A DNA stretch of 33,937 nucleotides, from NCBI GenBank assembly GCA_015060735.1, contig SUXX01000026.1, forward strand, positions 1-33,937, written 5' to 3'. Positions 16,817-24,483 of the stretch are shown here, in pieces (within the stretch, counting starts at the first letter, position 1; the number at the start of each line of letters is the position of its first letter). The notes beneath the pieces were generated by a model. The model was given only the letters and a program-made list of their open reading frames with translations, did no database searches and was not told the DNA's origin. The stretch is from Bacteroides sp. GTDB taxonomy: Bacteria; Bacteroidota; Bacteroidia; Bacteroidales; Bacteroidaceae. Position numbers and translations under genes: made by a program.

Positions 16817-19165
16817 TTACAGCTCAAATTTTCCGTTCAAACGAATATCGTTAGAAGCAGCACCAACCATGACTTTGAATTCACCTGGTTCTACCACTTC
16901 TTCCAAATTCATATTATAAATAGACAATTCCTTCTTGGTCAAGTTGAAAGTAACCTTCTTACTTTCTCCCTTCTTCAAGCTAATACGTTCAAAAGCCTTC
17001 AGCAAAATCGGAGCCTGAGCAACCGAAGCTACCATGTCACGAATATAAAGCTGAACCACTTCATGCCCATCACGATCACCGGTGTTAGTTACTGTACAGC
17101 TTACAGTCTGAAGCACATCCTTACCATCACCAGATTTGATTTCCAGGTTGCTATAATCGAACTTTGTATAGCTCAAACCATAACCAAATGAATAGAGTGC
17201 ATTGGCTTCACCATCCATATAAGCACGTTGCTTGCCCTTCGAGTAATAAATAGGCAACTGACCTTCGTTGCGAGCAATGGATACCGGCAAACGACCAGCA
17301 GGATTGTAATCACCGAACAATACATCGGCAATACCATGACCACCTTCACCACCTGGATACCATGCAGTCAACAAGGCATTAGCCTTCTCTGCTGCAAGGT
17401 TCATCTTCAAGGTACGTCCCTGAATGTAAACTACTACCAACGGCTTGCCTGTTTCAATCAAAGCCTGCATCAATTTTTCTTGGTCACCTAGGAGATCAAG
17501 AGTGCTACGGTCGTAACCTTCACCACAGTCCATATCGAGCAATACTTGTCCTTCTTCATCATTAGCAATAGCAGCAGCAGTTGCCTCATACTTCACTCTG
17601 AAGTCGCGAGCACTGGAACCACCGACTACCAATACAACTACATCCGATTCTTTTGCAGCCTTTACTGCAGCTGGGATATCGCTCATAGTCACGTCTCGGA
17701 TGGCACACCCCTTCACATAGTTCACCTTAGTATTCTTTGACACTGCAGCTTGGATACCTTCTAACGGAGTGATGATGAACTTGTCATCCTGAGGAGCGGT
17801 ATAGTCCCCCAACTGATTGTATTGTGTATCTGCATTCGGTCCAATCACTGCAATGCTCTTGATATCCTTACTCAAAGGAAGAATACCATCGTTCTTTAAA
17901 AGCACTGTACCTTCACGTGCTACTTCACGAGCTACCTGGCGATGAGCTTCCGAACGTACATACTTCTTTGCATCTTTCGGAGATACATACGGATTTTCAA
18001 ACAGGCCCATCTTGAATTTCAAACGAAGAATATTTGCCACTGCTTGGTCTACATATTTCATATCCAAACGGCCTTCGTTCAACAATTCCAAAGTACGTTT
18101 ACCATAAGCATTTGCACCAAGGTCCATATCCACACCGGCTTCCAAAGCAAACTTTCCGGCTTCCTTGGTATCCTTTGCCACATGATGGGTACCGGCAATA
18201 CCGTCAATACTATACAAGTCTGAATAAACAAATCCCTTGAATCCCCACTTGCCACGCAAAATATCGGTCAACAAGAATTTATTGGAAGTACAAGGTACAC
18301 CGTCTATCGCATTATATGAAGTCATGATTGTAGCCAAACCATTTTCTACAGCCATTTTCATTGGAGGGAGGAAATCGGAGAACAACTGATTCATACCCAC
18401 CATGGCACGATCACCATTATGACCACCTTCCGGAGTTCCATAAGCAGCGAAGTGCTTCACTGTAGAATACAAATGCTTTCCATCGTTTTGCACATCCCCT
18501 TGCATACCTTTCATATAGGCTACACCCAAGATTCCGGCCAACATCGGGTCCTCACCGAAACTTTCTTCCATACGCGACCAACGCGGTTCACGCGAAATAT
18601 CCAATACCGGGCCATAACCAACATTTGCTCCTTGCAAACGGGCTTCAAGAGCTACCACTTCGCCAGCACGACGGAGCAATTCTTCATTCCAGGTACTAGC
18701 CATTGACAAACCGGTAGGGAATACTGTTGCACCAATAGCCATATGTCCATGTGGCGTTTCTTCTGCGAACAGCACCGGGATACCCAAACGAGTTTCTTCC
18801 ACAGCATACTTCTGAAGTTTGTTAATAGCTTCTGCTGCTAATTCCGGGTTCAAACCTGTTTCCAGCGTCTTACGGGTCCATGGGTCGGCACGAAGCACTG
18901 CCCAATACGAACCAATAGGCATACCGTTTCCCATCTGCTTCTTGTAAAGCTCAGAAACCTCTACCTTATCTCCAGTCTTGGTGTACATTTCCCACCCTAA
19001 CGGGCAACAAAGTTGGCCTACTTTTTCTTCTGTAGTCATTCTTTCCAACAAATCCTTCACACGGTCTTCTATCGGAGCCGAAGCCTGCTTATACAAAGGT
19101 TGTTGAGCCACTGCCTGACCTACCACAAGGAAAAGAGCAGCCGCCAATACATGTTTCATTCTCAT
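16817..19165 (-). CDS. Secreted GH3 beta-glycosidase
   Basis: 782 residues with a signal peptide (MRMKHVLAAALFLVVGQAVA, cleaved near AVAQ). Family 3 enzymes are retaining exo-beta-glucosidases, beta-xylosidases or N-acetylglucosaminidases. Domain order: (beta/alpha)8 barrel with GYGPVLDISREPRWSRMEES and GFVYSDLYSIDG, where Asp316 is the expected nucleophile; alpha/beta sandwich with VLVVGGSSARD and DCGEGYDRSTLDLLGDQ, where Glu549 is a good acid/base candidate; and a C-terminal fibronectin III-like domain. The three-domain form argues against a short NagZ-type enzyme. Beside PNGase, GH92 and GH29 genes, removal of core beta-1,2-xylose or another beta-linked sugar of N-glycans is plausible but unproven. 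Only 4 bases separate it from the upstream GH29 gene; it is the last gene of the minus-strand operon. Confidence 0.93.
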   Translation of the reverse strand: MRMKHVLAAALFLVVGQAVAQQPLYKQASAPIEDRVKDLLERMTTEEKVGQLCCPLGWEMYTKTGDKVEVSELYKKQMGNGMPIGSYWAVLRADPWTRKTLETGLNPELAAEAINKLQKYAVEETRLGIPVLFAEETPHGHMAIGATVFPTGLSMASTWNEELLRRAGEVVALEARLQGANVGYGPVLDISREPRWSRMEESFGEDPMLAGILGVAYMKGMQGDVQNDGKHLYSTVKHFAAYGTPEGGHNGDRAMVGMNQLFSDFLPPMKMAVENGLATIMTSYNAIDGVPCTSNKFLLTDILRGKWGFKGFVYSDLYSIDGIAGTHHVAKDTKEAGKFALEAGVDMDLGANAYGKRTLELLNEGRLDMKYVDQAVANILRLKFKMGLFENPYVSPKDAKKYVRSEAHRQVAREVAREGTVLLKNDGILPLSKDIKSIAVIGPNADTQYNQLGDYTAPQDDKFIITPLEGIQAAVSKNTKVNYVKGCAIRDVTMSDIPAAVKAAKESDVVVLVVGGSSARDFRVKYEATAAAIANDEEGQVLLDMDCGEGYDRSTLDLLGDQEKLMQALIETGKPLVVVYIQGRTLKMNLAAEKANALLTAWYPGGEGGHGIADVLFGDYNPAGRLPVSIARNEGQLPIYYSKGKQRAYMDGEANALYSFGYGLSYTKFDYSNLEIKSGDGKDVLQTVSCTVTNTGDRDGHEVVQLYIRDMVASVAQAPILLKAFERISLKKGESKKVTFNLTKKELSIYNMNLEEVVEPGEFKVMVGAASNDIRLNGKFEL

Positions 19166-19169
19166 AATA

Positions 19170-20558
19170 TTATTTCTTAAGTTTAAATTTCAAAGCAACA
19201 GGTTCATTCTTCAAACCTTTCGGAAGGGTTACTACAACCTTACCATCCTTTACCTTATACTTGGCACCCTTACCAGTGTTCAATACCGTTAACTTGCCCT
19301 TCGGAATATTTACCGTCCACTCAATGGTTTCTGGAAGGGTTTCACCATCAGCTACGGTATAGATTGCATAAAGGGTTTCACCATCTTTGTTAGCAGTAAA
19401 CCACACATTACCTTCGTTGTAATGCGGAGTGATGCGAGTGCTATAGATGGCTTCACCGTTTTGACGCAACCAATTACCTACCTCATGCAGACGTTCTACT
19501 ATCGGCTGCTCGATGATACCATCAGCCGTAGGGCCAACGCCCAACAAGAAGCAACCACCTTTGGCACAAATTTCAGCCAAAAGATTGATAACAGTCTGCG
19601 GAGACTTATATGGAGCATTGGGCACCCATCCCCAGTCGTGACTCAATGTAATACAACTTTCCCAGGGATAATCCAATTGAGTTTCCGGAATACCACGTTC
19701 CGGAGTCTGGTAATTTTCATTCTTACCGCGAATACTTCTATCGACCGAAATCAAACCCGGATGTCTTTGACGAGCCTTTTCCAAAACGCGGTCCAAGTTC
19801 ACGTCATCACCGGTGACCCAACCTCCATCTAACCAAAGAATATCAAAACTTCCATAATTGGACATCAATTCATTCAACTGGTTTTCAGTAAACTCCTGAT
19901 AATTCTTCCACCACTCCGGATGTAATTTCACGTTGTAGTTATGACGTCGATTCGGTGTGGCATAGTAAGGATTCCAATACCACTCGCAATGCCAGTCCGG
20001 CTTGGAAAAATAACATCCCATCATGAATCCTTTCTTACGGAACGCATCCCATACATGGCGAGCTACATCTTTTCTTGGGTCATCCTTATATGCACCATTA
20101 GCTATTGAGAAATCGGTATATTTCGTATCAAACATACAAAATCCATCATGATGCTTGCTGGTAAAAATCATATACTTCATTCCGGCATCTTCCATCACTT
20201 CTGCCCATTGGTCCGGATTAAAGTTTACAGGATTCAGCTTATCCTTCAAACCAAAATACCATTTCTTATATTCTACATACGGAAGATTCTCTTTACGAGT
20301 TATCCAATCCACATCTTCCGAACAGATTGACCATGATTCCACGATACCGGGAACAGAATACAATCCCCAATGAAACAACACACCGAATTTCTGGTCTTGC
20401 CATTTATCAAGTTTTTCCAATACTTGTGGGTCAGTAGGCCATACATAGTCCGAAGCTTTGGACTGTTGGTGCACAAATCCTTGTACTTGTTGAGCCTGTA
20501 CATTCATAGCCAAAGCCATACCAGCCAGGCATCCCATTATCTTTTTCCAATTTTTCAT
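19170..20558 (-). CDS. GH29 alpha-L-fucosidase, copy A
   Basis: 462 residues with a signal peptide ending near VQAQ. GH29 enzymes remove alpha-linked L-fucose by a retaining mechanism. The barrel carries FGVLFHWGLYSVPGIVESW, FTSKHHDGFCMFDTKYTDF, and FDILWLDGGW with the nucleophile Asp244. LDYPWESCITLSHDWGW resembles the region that holds the acid/base Glu in the alpha-1,3/1,4-specific subfamily (GH29-B), so action on alpha-1,3-fucose, including core fucose, is possible. A short beta-sandwich follows. It is a tandem paralogue of the next gene upstream, separated by 5 bases, and lies 4 bases before GH3. Confidence 0.95.
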   Translation of the reverse strand: MKNWKKIMGCLAGMALAMNVQAQQVQGFVHQQSKASDYVWPTDPQVLEKLDKWQDQKFGVLFHWGLYSVPGIVESWSICSEDVDWITRKENLPYVEYKKWYFGLKDKLNPVNFNPDQWAEVMEDAGMKYMIFTSKHHDGFCMFDTKYTDFSIANGAYKDDPRKDVARHVWDAFRKKGFMMGCYFSKPDWHCEWYWNPYYATPNRRHNYNVKLHPEWWKNYQEFTENQLNELMSNYGSFDILWLDGGWVTGDDVNLDRVLEKARQRHPGLISVDRSIRGKNENYQTPERGIPETQLDYPWESCITLSHDWGWVPNAPYKSPQTVINLLAEICAKGGCFLLGVGPTADGIIEQPIVERLHEVGNWLRQNGEAIYSTRITPHYNEGNVWFTANKDGETLYAIYTVADGETLPETIEWTVNIPKGKLTVLNTGKGAKYKVKDGKVVVTLPKGLKNEPVALKFKLKK

Positions 20559-20563
20559 TATTC

Positions 20564-21940
20564 TTACTTCTTTACGTTGAAACTTAATGCTATCGGTTCA
20601 TTTTTCAAACCTTTCGGTAATTTTACAATCACTTTACCATCTTTACAAGTATAGCTTACAGCCCGCTTTCCCTTCAGTAGTGTCATTCGACCTACAGGTT
20701 CATTGCCTTCCCATTCAATGGTTGCCGGAAGTTCTTCACCATCAGGCAAAGCATAAATGGCATACAATGTCTTCTCATTTTTGTCGGCAGTAAACCAAAC
20801 ATTACCGGTATTATAATTAGGCGTAATACGAGTATTATAAATAGCTTTTCCATTAACCTTCAGCCATGCACCGATTTCTTTCAAAATCGCTTCTACCTCC
20901 GGCTGAATCAAACCTTGCGGAGTAGGACCGACACCTAAAGCTAAGCTACCGCCCTTGGCACAGATTTCGGAAAGCATACCAATCACCTTACGAGGAGTCT
21001 TGAACACTGGATTAGCTACCCAACCCCAATCGTGGCTCAAAGTGATACAACTTTCCCAAGGATAATCCAATTGCTTGGCAGGAATACCTCGTTCCGGAGT
21101 TTGGTAATTTTCATTACGGCCCTTAATGGCACGGTCTACACTAATCAAGCCCGGTTGAGTGGTGGAGCGTACTTCGGCCAACAATTTGTCCAAGCCCACT
21201 TCTTCACCTTTCACCCAGCCTCCATCCAGCCAGAGGATATCAAAACTACCATATCCGGTCATCAATTCTTTCAACTGATTATAAGTATATTCCTGATAAT
21301 TCTTCCACCATTCCGGATGACGTTCTTTCTTATAGTTCGCTCCTCGTCGCGGAGTGTCGTATTCGGGATTCCAGAACCATTCACAATGCCAGTCTGGCTT
21401 CGAGAAATAACATCCCATCATAAAGTTCTTCTTACGGAATGCATCCCATACATGACGAGCAACATCCTTTCGAGGGTCATTTTTGAATGCACCATTAGCG
21501 ATTGAGAAATCAGTATACTTCGTATCATACATACAGAAACCATCGTGATGCTTGGTCGTAAATATCATATATTTCATCCCTGCTTCTTCCATAATCCGTG
21601 CCCATTGGTCTGGATCAAAATCAGTTGGATTGAATTCATCAATCAAACCAAAGTACCACTTTTTATAGTCATAGTAACTATCCATCGGACGTACAATCCA
21701 ATCCTCCGAACAAATATTCCATGATTCTACAATACCCGGCACAGAGTACAATCCCCAATGAAACAGTACACCAAACTTTTGGTCTTGCCACTTGTCCAGT
21801 TTTTCCAACACTCCTTTGTCTGTAGGCCATTCATAGCCGTCAGATTGTCCATGAACAAAACTGTTCTCCGATTGTGCATGGATGTTCAAGGCCATTGCCC
21901 CTCCCAACAAGGATACCATTAATCTTTTAATCATTTTCAT
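20564..21940 (-). CDS. GH29 alpha-L-fucosidase, copy B
   Basis: 458 residues, signal peptide ending near IHAQ. It matches copy A along its whole length: FGVLFHWGLYSVPGIVESW, TTKHHDGFCMYDTKYTDF, the nucleophile Asp239 in FDILWLDGGW, and LDYPWESCITLSHDWGW. The main differences lie just after GIVESW (NICSEDWIVRPMDSYYDY here, SICSEDVDWITRKENLPYVE in copy A), a loop near the active-site entrance, and in the C-terminal sandwich. The two copies therefore may accept fucose in different linkages or on different glycan arms. An in-frame ATG at the third codon is an alternative start. It lies 10 bases downstream of the FGE/BNR gene. Confidence 0.94.
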   Translation of the reverse strand: MKMIKRLMVSLLGGAMALNIHAQSENSFVHGQSDGYEWPTDKGVLEKLDKWQDQKFGVLFHWGLYSVPGIVESWNICSEDWIVRPMDSYYDYKKWYFGLIDEFNPTDFDPDQWARIMEEAGMKYMIFTTKHHDGFCMYDTKYTDFSIANGAFKNDPRKDVARHVWDAFRKKNFMMGCYFSKPDWHCEWFWNPEYDTPRRGANYKKERHPEWWKNYQEYTYNQLKELMTGYGSFDILWLDGGWVKGEEVGLDKLLAEVRSTTQPGLISVDRAIKGRNENYQTPERGIPAKQLDYPWESCITLSHDWGWVANPVFKTPRKVIGMLSEICAKGGSLALGVGPTPQGLIQPEVEAILKEIGAWLKVNGKAIYNTRITPNYNTGNVWFTADKNEKTLYAIYALPDGEELPATIEWEGNEPVGRMTLLKGKRAVSYTCKDGKVIVKLPKGLKNEPIALSFNVKK

Positions 21941-21950
21941 AAGTATCGAT

Positions 21951-23900
21951 TTATTTATTATTTATTTTATCTTCCAACCAAGCCAAGTTAAACCGATAGT
22001 GAATACGGCTACTCAAAATATGAATTACGTTGTCTGAAGTCTGTGTGCCGGCCAAGTATCCTCTAGGTTCTGCATGTGTAGCATCCATTGTAAAATATCC
22101 TGTCCAAGCTCCCCCGTTCAGATGACGTTCTTTTCCATCCGTTATCAGTTTTCTTACCGGCCATGTCTTACCCTCGTCATACGACAAGGCTGCATACATG
22201 CCATATCCTCGGAACGAATTTCCTTTTCCATCTGTGAACTCCATTCCCCTATCCGTTTTTCTAGTCCGTTGAGGATGATCCGTAAATGAAACGAGCAACA
22301 ACGGTCCCTCTTTCAATCGCATCAAAACCAGCCGTTGTCCACCATCAATGGCTGGGAAAGGCGACAGATGATATTCCCATGTCTTCCCCATATCCTTGGA
22401 TAAACTCATTGGCATCATTTTCTTCCCATTTTCTCCTATCAAACTATTTCCACGACCTAAGGCCAACAGATTTCCATTATTCAAGGTTACTACTCCAGCA
22501 TGAATACCGGCAATTGTTGTTCCTTTACCACCATCCTTAAACTCCGGCATCGGTGCACCATCCCAAGGATCCGTCCAAGTTTCTCCTCCATCTTTACTGA
22601 TATGAACAGCTGCTCCATCATGACTACCCGGTCCTGCATCACACACTTGAATCATCCATCCCACGGGCGTCATCGAGGTACCCGATACGACTTGATGTCG
22701 CTTCGTATGTTCGGGAGCTATAATCCTGGATTTTGACCATGAAAAACCATTATCTGTGCTTGTCCGCATCACCATCATCAAGTTTTGCCAGTCGCCGGCA
22801 GCCTCTACTCCATTAAAATGAAATAATTTCCCCTTGCCATTATTAAAAAGGGAGGAACCTGTCATATTTCTGTCCGGCACTTTATAAAACAATTCTGCCG
22901 GAGTCCATGTCGTAGCCCCCTTCCGCAACCGTGAAGAAAGTACGACCATCCCTCGCCCATTTTCGGCACTGGCCGAGAACCATACCGCCAACAAATCCCC
23001 ATTATTACACCAAGTAATAGAGGGTTGATGATTATGCTTATAAAATGGAACATTAGAGCCAGATACCGGCGGTTGAACATAGACCAACGGTTCCATAAAA
23101 AGTGGCTTCGCTAAATCCAAACGATTCGATGCAAACGGTTCCTCACTTTCCACAACTCGGAAACCGGTCAATGAATGTTTGTCTTCCGGAATCATAGCCA
23201 TCCGATTGGCACTCCGCAGATATTCATCGGGGGTATGATGGCTTCCACCTCGTGTCACCCGGAACTCTCCTTCCATTGGACCTCTTGGGTCGGTCTGTTC
23301 TTTGGCTTCATAAGGTGCATACCAATCCATACACCATTCTTCTACATTACCATGCATATCATAAAGGCCAAATGCATTTGGCGGTGTTTGACCAACTTTC
23401 AATGAAACGGCCTTATAATCACGGGCTATCGTTTGATTTCTTCGCATGGATGACGGCAATCCATCCCCAGTATAATATAAGGTATAAGTGCCTGCCCTAC
23501 ATGCATATTCCCATTCTGCCTCAGTAGGCAAACGATAATATTTCCCTTCCTTCTCCGACAACCATTTACAAAAGTCCAAAGCATCTTGATAAGAAACATT
23601 GACTACCGCATCATCATCCTCGGTTGAGACATTATTTTTCCCACGTAAAGACTTATGTTCAGGGCGGAACAATTCATATTGAGCATTGGTAACTTCGGTC
23701 ACTCCCATCCGAAAAGGTTTAGAGATATTTACTTTATGCACCGGTGCTTCATCAAAGTCCTCTCCAAAGCCATCACTACCCATATAAAAACTACCGGCCG
23801 GAATTTCAACCGTTTTAATGACAAAAGTTTGGGCATTGCTCACTAACGAGCATCCTAACGTCAAGAAAAGAGAAATAAAAAAGCAATATGTATTTTTCAT
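21951..23900 (-). CDS. Exported fusion of FGE-like domain and BNR (sialidase-fold) propeller
   Basis: The start at 23900 is preferred over a longer frame because the promoter at 23937-23967 lies within that extension and because it gives a signal peptide ending near SNAQ (a Cys at 17 makes a lipoprotein possible). Residues about 28-250 are an FGE-sulfatase/SUMF1-like domain: IPAGSFYMGSD, YRLPTEAEWEYACRAG, FGLYDMHGNVEEWC and RVTRGGS. The two cysteines of true formylglycine-generating enzymes are absent (Thr223 and Leu228 by alignment). Residues about 265-649 form a BNR propeller with four Asp boxes at 381-388, 435-442, 501-508 and 573-580. No (F/Y)RIP motif is seen, so canonical GH33 sialidase activity is doubtful. 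It is the first gene of the GH29-GH29-GH3 operon. Substrate unknown. Confidence 0.88.
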   Translation of the reverse strand: MKNTYCFFISLFLTLGCSLVSNAQTFVIKTVEIPAGSFYMGSDGFGEDFDEAPVHKVNISKPFRMGVTEVTNAQYELFRPEHKSLRGKNNVSTEDDDAVVNVSYQDALDFCKWLSEKEGKYYRLPTEAEWEYACRAGTYTLYYTGDGLPSSMRRNQTIARDYKAVSLKVGQTPPNAFGLYDMHGNVEEWCMDWYAPYEAKEQTDPRGPMEGEFRVTRGGSHHTPDEYLRSANRMAMIPEDKHSLTGFRVVESEEPFASNRLDLAKPLFMEPLVYVQPPVSGSNVPFYKHNHQPSITWCNNGDLLAVWFSASAENGRGMVVLSSRLRKGATTWTPAELFYKVPDRNMTGSSLFNNGKGKLFHFNGVEAAGDWQNLMMVMRTSTDNGFSWSKSRIIAPEHTKRHQVVSGTSMTPVGWMIQVCDAGPGSHDGAAVHISKDGGETWTDPWDGAPMPEFKDGGKGTTIAGIHAGVVTLNNGNLLALGRGNSLIGENGKKMMPMSLSKDMGKTWEYHLSPFPAIDGGQRLVLMRLKEGPLLLVSFTDHPQRTRKTDRGMEFTDGKGNSFRGYGMYAALSYDEGKTWPVRKLITDGKERHLNGGAWTGYFTMDATHAEPRGYLAGTQTSDNVIHILSSRIHYRFNLAWLEDKINNK

Positions 23901-23936
23901 GTTTTCACTCAAAGGTTCATTCAAAAGCTCAGAGCA

Positions 23937-23967
23937 CAAATATACATAAAAAAAAGAGCCACACAAA
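23937..23967 (-). promoter_or_regulatory. Promoter of the FGE/BNR-GH29-GH29-GH3 operon
   Basis: On the minus strand TATATTTG (23937-23944) is an exact TAnnTTTG box. TTTG (23964-23967) lies exactly 19 bp upstream. The -33 box sits in the loop of the preceding terminator hairpin and the spacer includes its T-run. The leader is about 30 bases. Confidence 0.75.
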
Positions 23968-23983
23968 TTTAGCAGCTCTTTTT
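23948..23983 (-). terminator. Terminator of the XRE-synthetase-24013 operon
   Basis: A 9-bp stem (23951-23959 with 23975-23983) with a 15-base loop, followed on the minus strand by eight T. It lies 30 bases after the stop of the small secreted protein. Confidence 0.75.
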
Positions 23984-24012
23984 ATGAAATTAAACCAACA
24001 AGTCAAACCTTT

Positions 24013-24477
24013 TCATTCTTCCATTTTGAAACTTTTCAATATTTTATCAACGGATTGTTCTTCCGTTCGATTATACAAAATGGTTATCAGAAACATACTT
24101 CCTGCGTCCTTTGTTATCAAACAAACATAATAACAAGAATCCTCGCCTGAGGTTCCTTTTACATAAATGCCCTGAAATTGTGGCAAGTCATAATCAACAA
24201 CCGAAGATAGACCTTCTACACCATCATCCTTAGCCAACCCTATCAACAAAGCATTCAATTCTTCTCGAGTTATTTCATCAGAATCCAAGGTCTGTAGTGT
24301 GATATAAAAACGCTTGTTATTCAACAAGAAAGTATCTTCTGTATCTTCCTCTATTCGGATACCTCTTGGAGCATCGAACACCAATCCATAAGCCGTCCAA
24401 CTTATTGGAACCAATGACTGGGCATTCACAACAAGCGACAAGCAAAGAGCCACTCCTATCAAATAGATTCTTTTCAT
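24013..24477 (-). CDS. Small secreted protein of unknown function
   Basis: 154 residues with a clear signal peptide (MKRIYLIGVALCLSLVVNAQ), so periplasmic or outside the cell. The mature part, about 134 residues, is a mixed alpha/beta pattern: YGLVFDAPRGIRIEEDTEDT, FYITLQTLDSDEITREELNA, SCYYVCLITKDAGSMFLITI and a C-terminal helix VDKILKSFKMEE. I do not recognise the family. The layout (a stability or chaperone-like fold with the final SVDKILKSF helix) recalls small proteins that test the magnitude of a peptide or lipid ligand, but that is only an impression. It starts 6 bases after the acyl-CoA synthetase and ends the operon. Confidence 0.8.
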   Translation of the reverse strand: MKRIYLIGVALCLSLVVNAQSLVPISWTAYGLVFDAPRGIRIEEDTEDTFLLNNKRFYITLQTLDSDEITREELNALLIGLAKDDGVEGLSSVVDYDLPQFQGIYVKGTSGEDSCYYVCLITKDAGSMFLITILYNRTEEQSVDKILKSFKMEE

Positions 24478-24483
24478 AGTTAC

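Noticed and set aside
21951-23900. Calling the BNR protein a GH33 sialidase or a sulfatase-activating enzyme
   Set aside because: The RIP motif and the FGE cysteine pair are not seen, and no sulfatase gene lies in the window.
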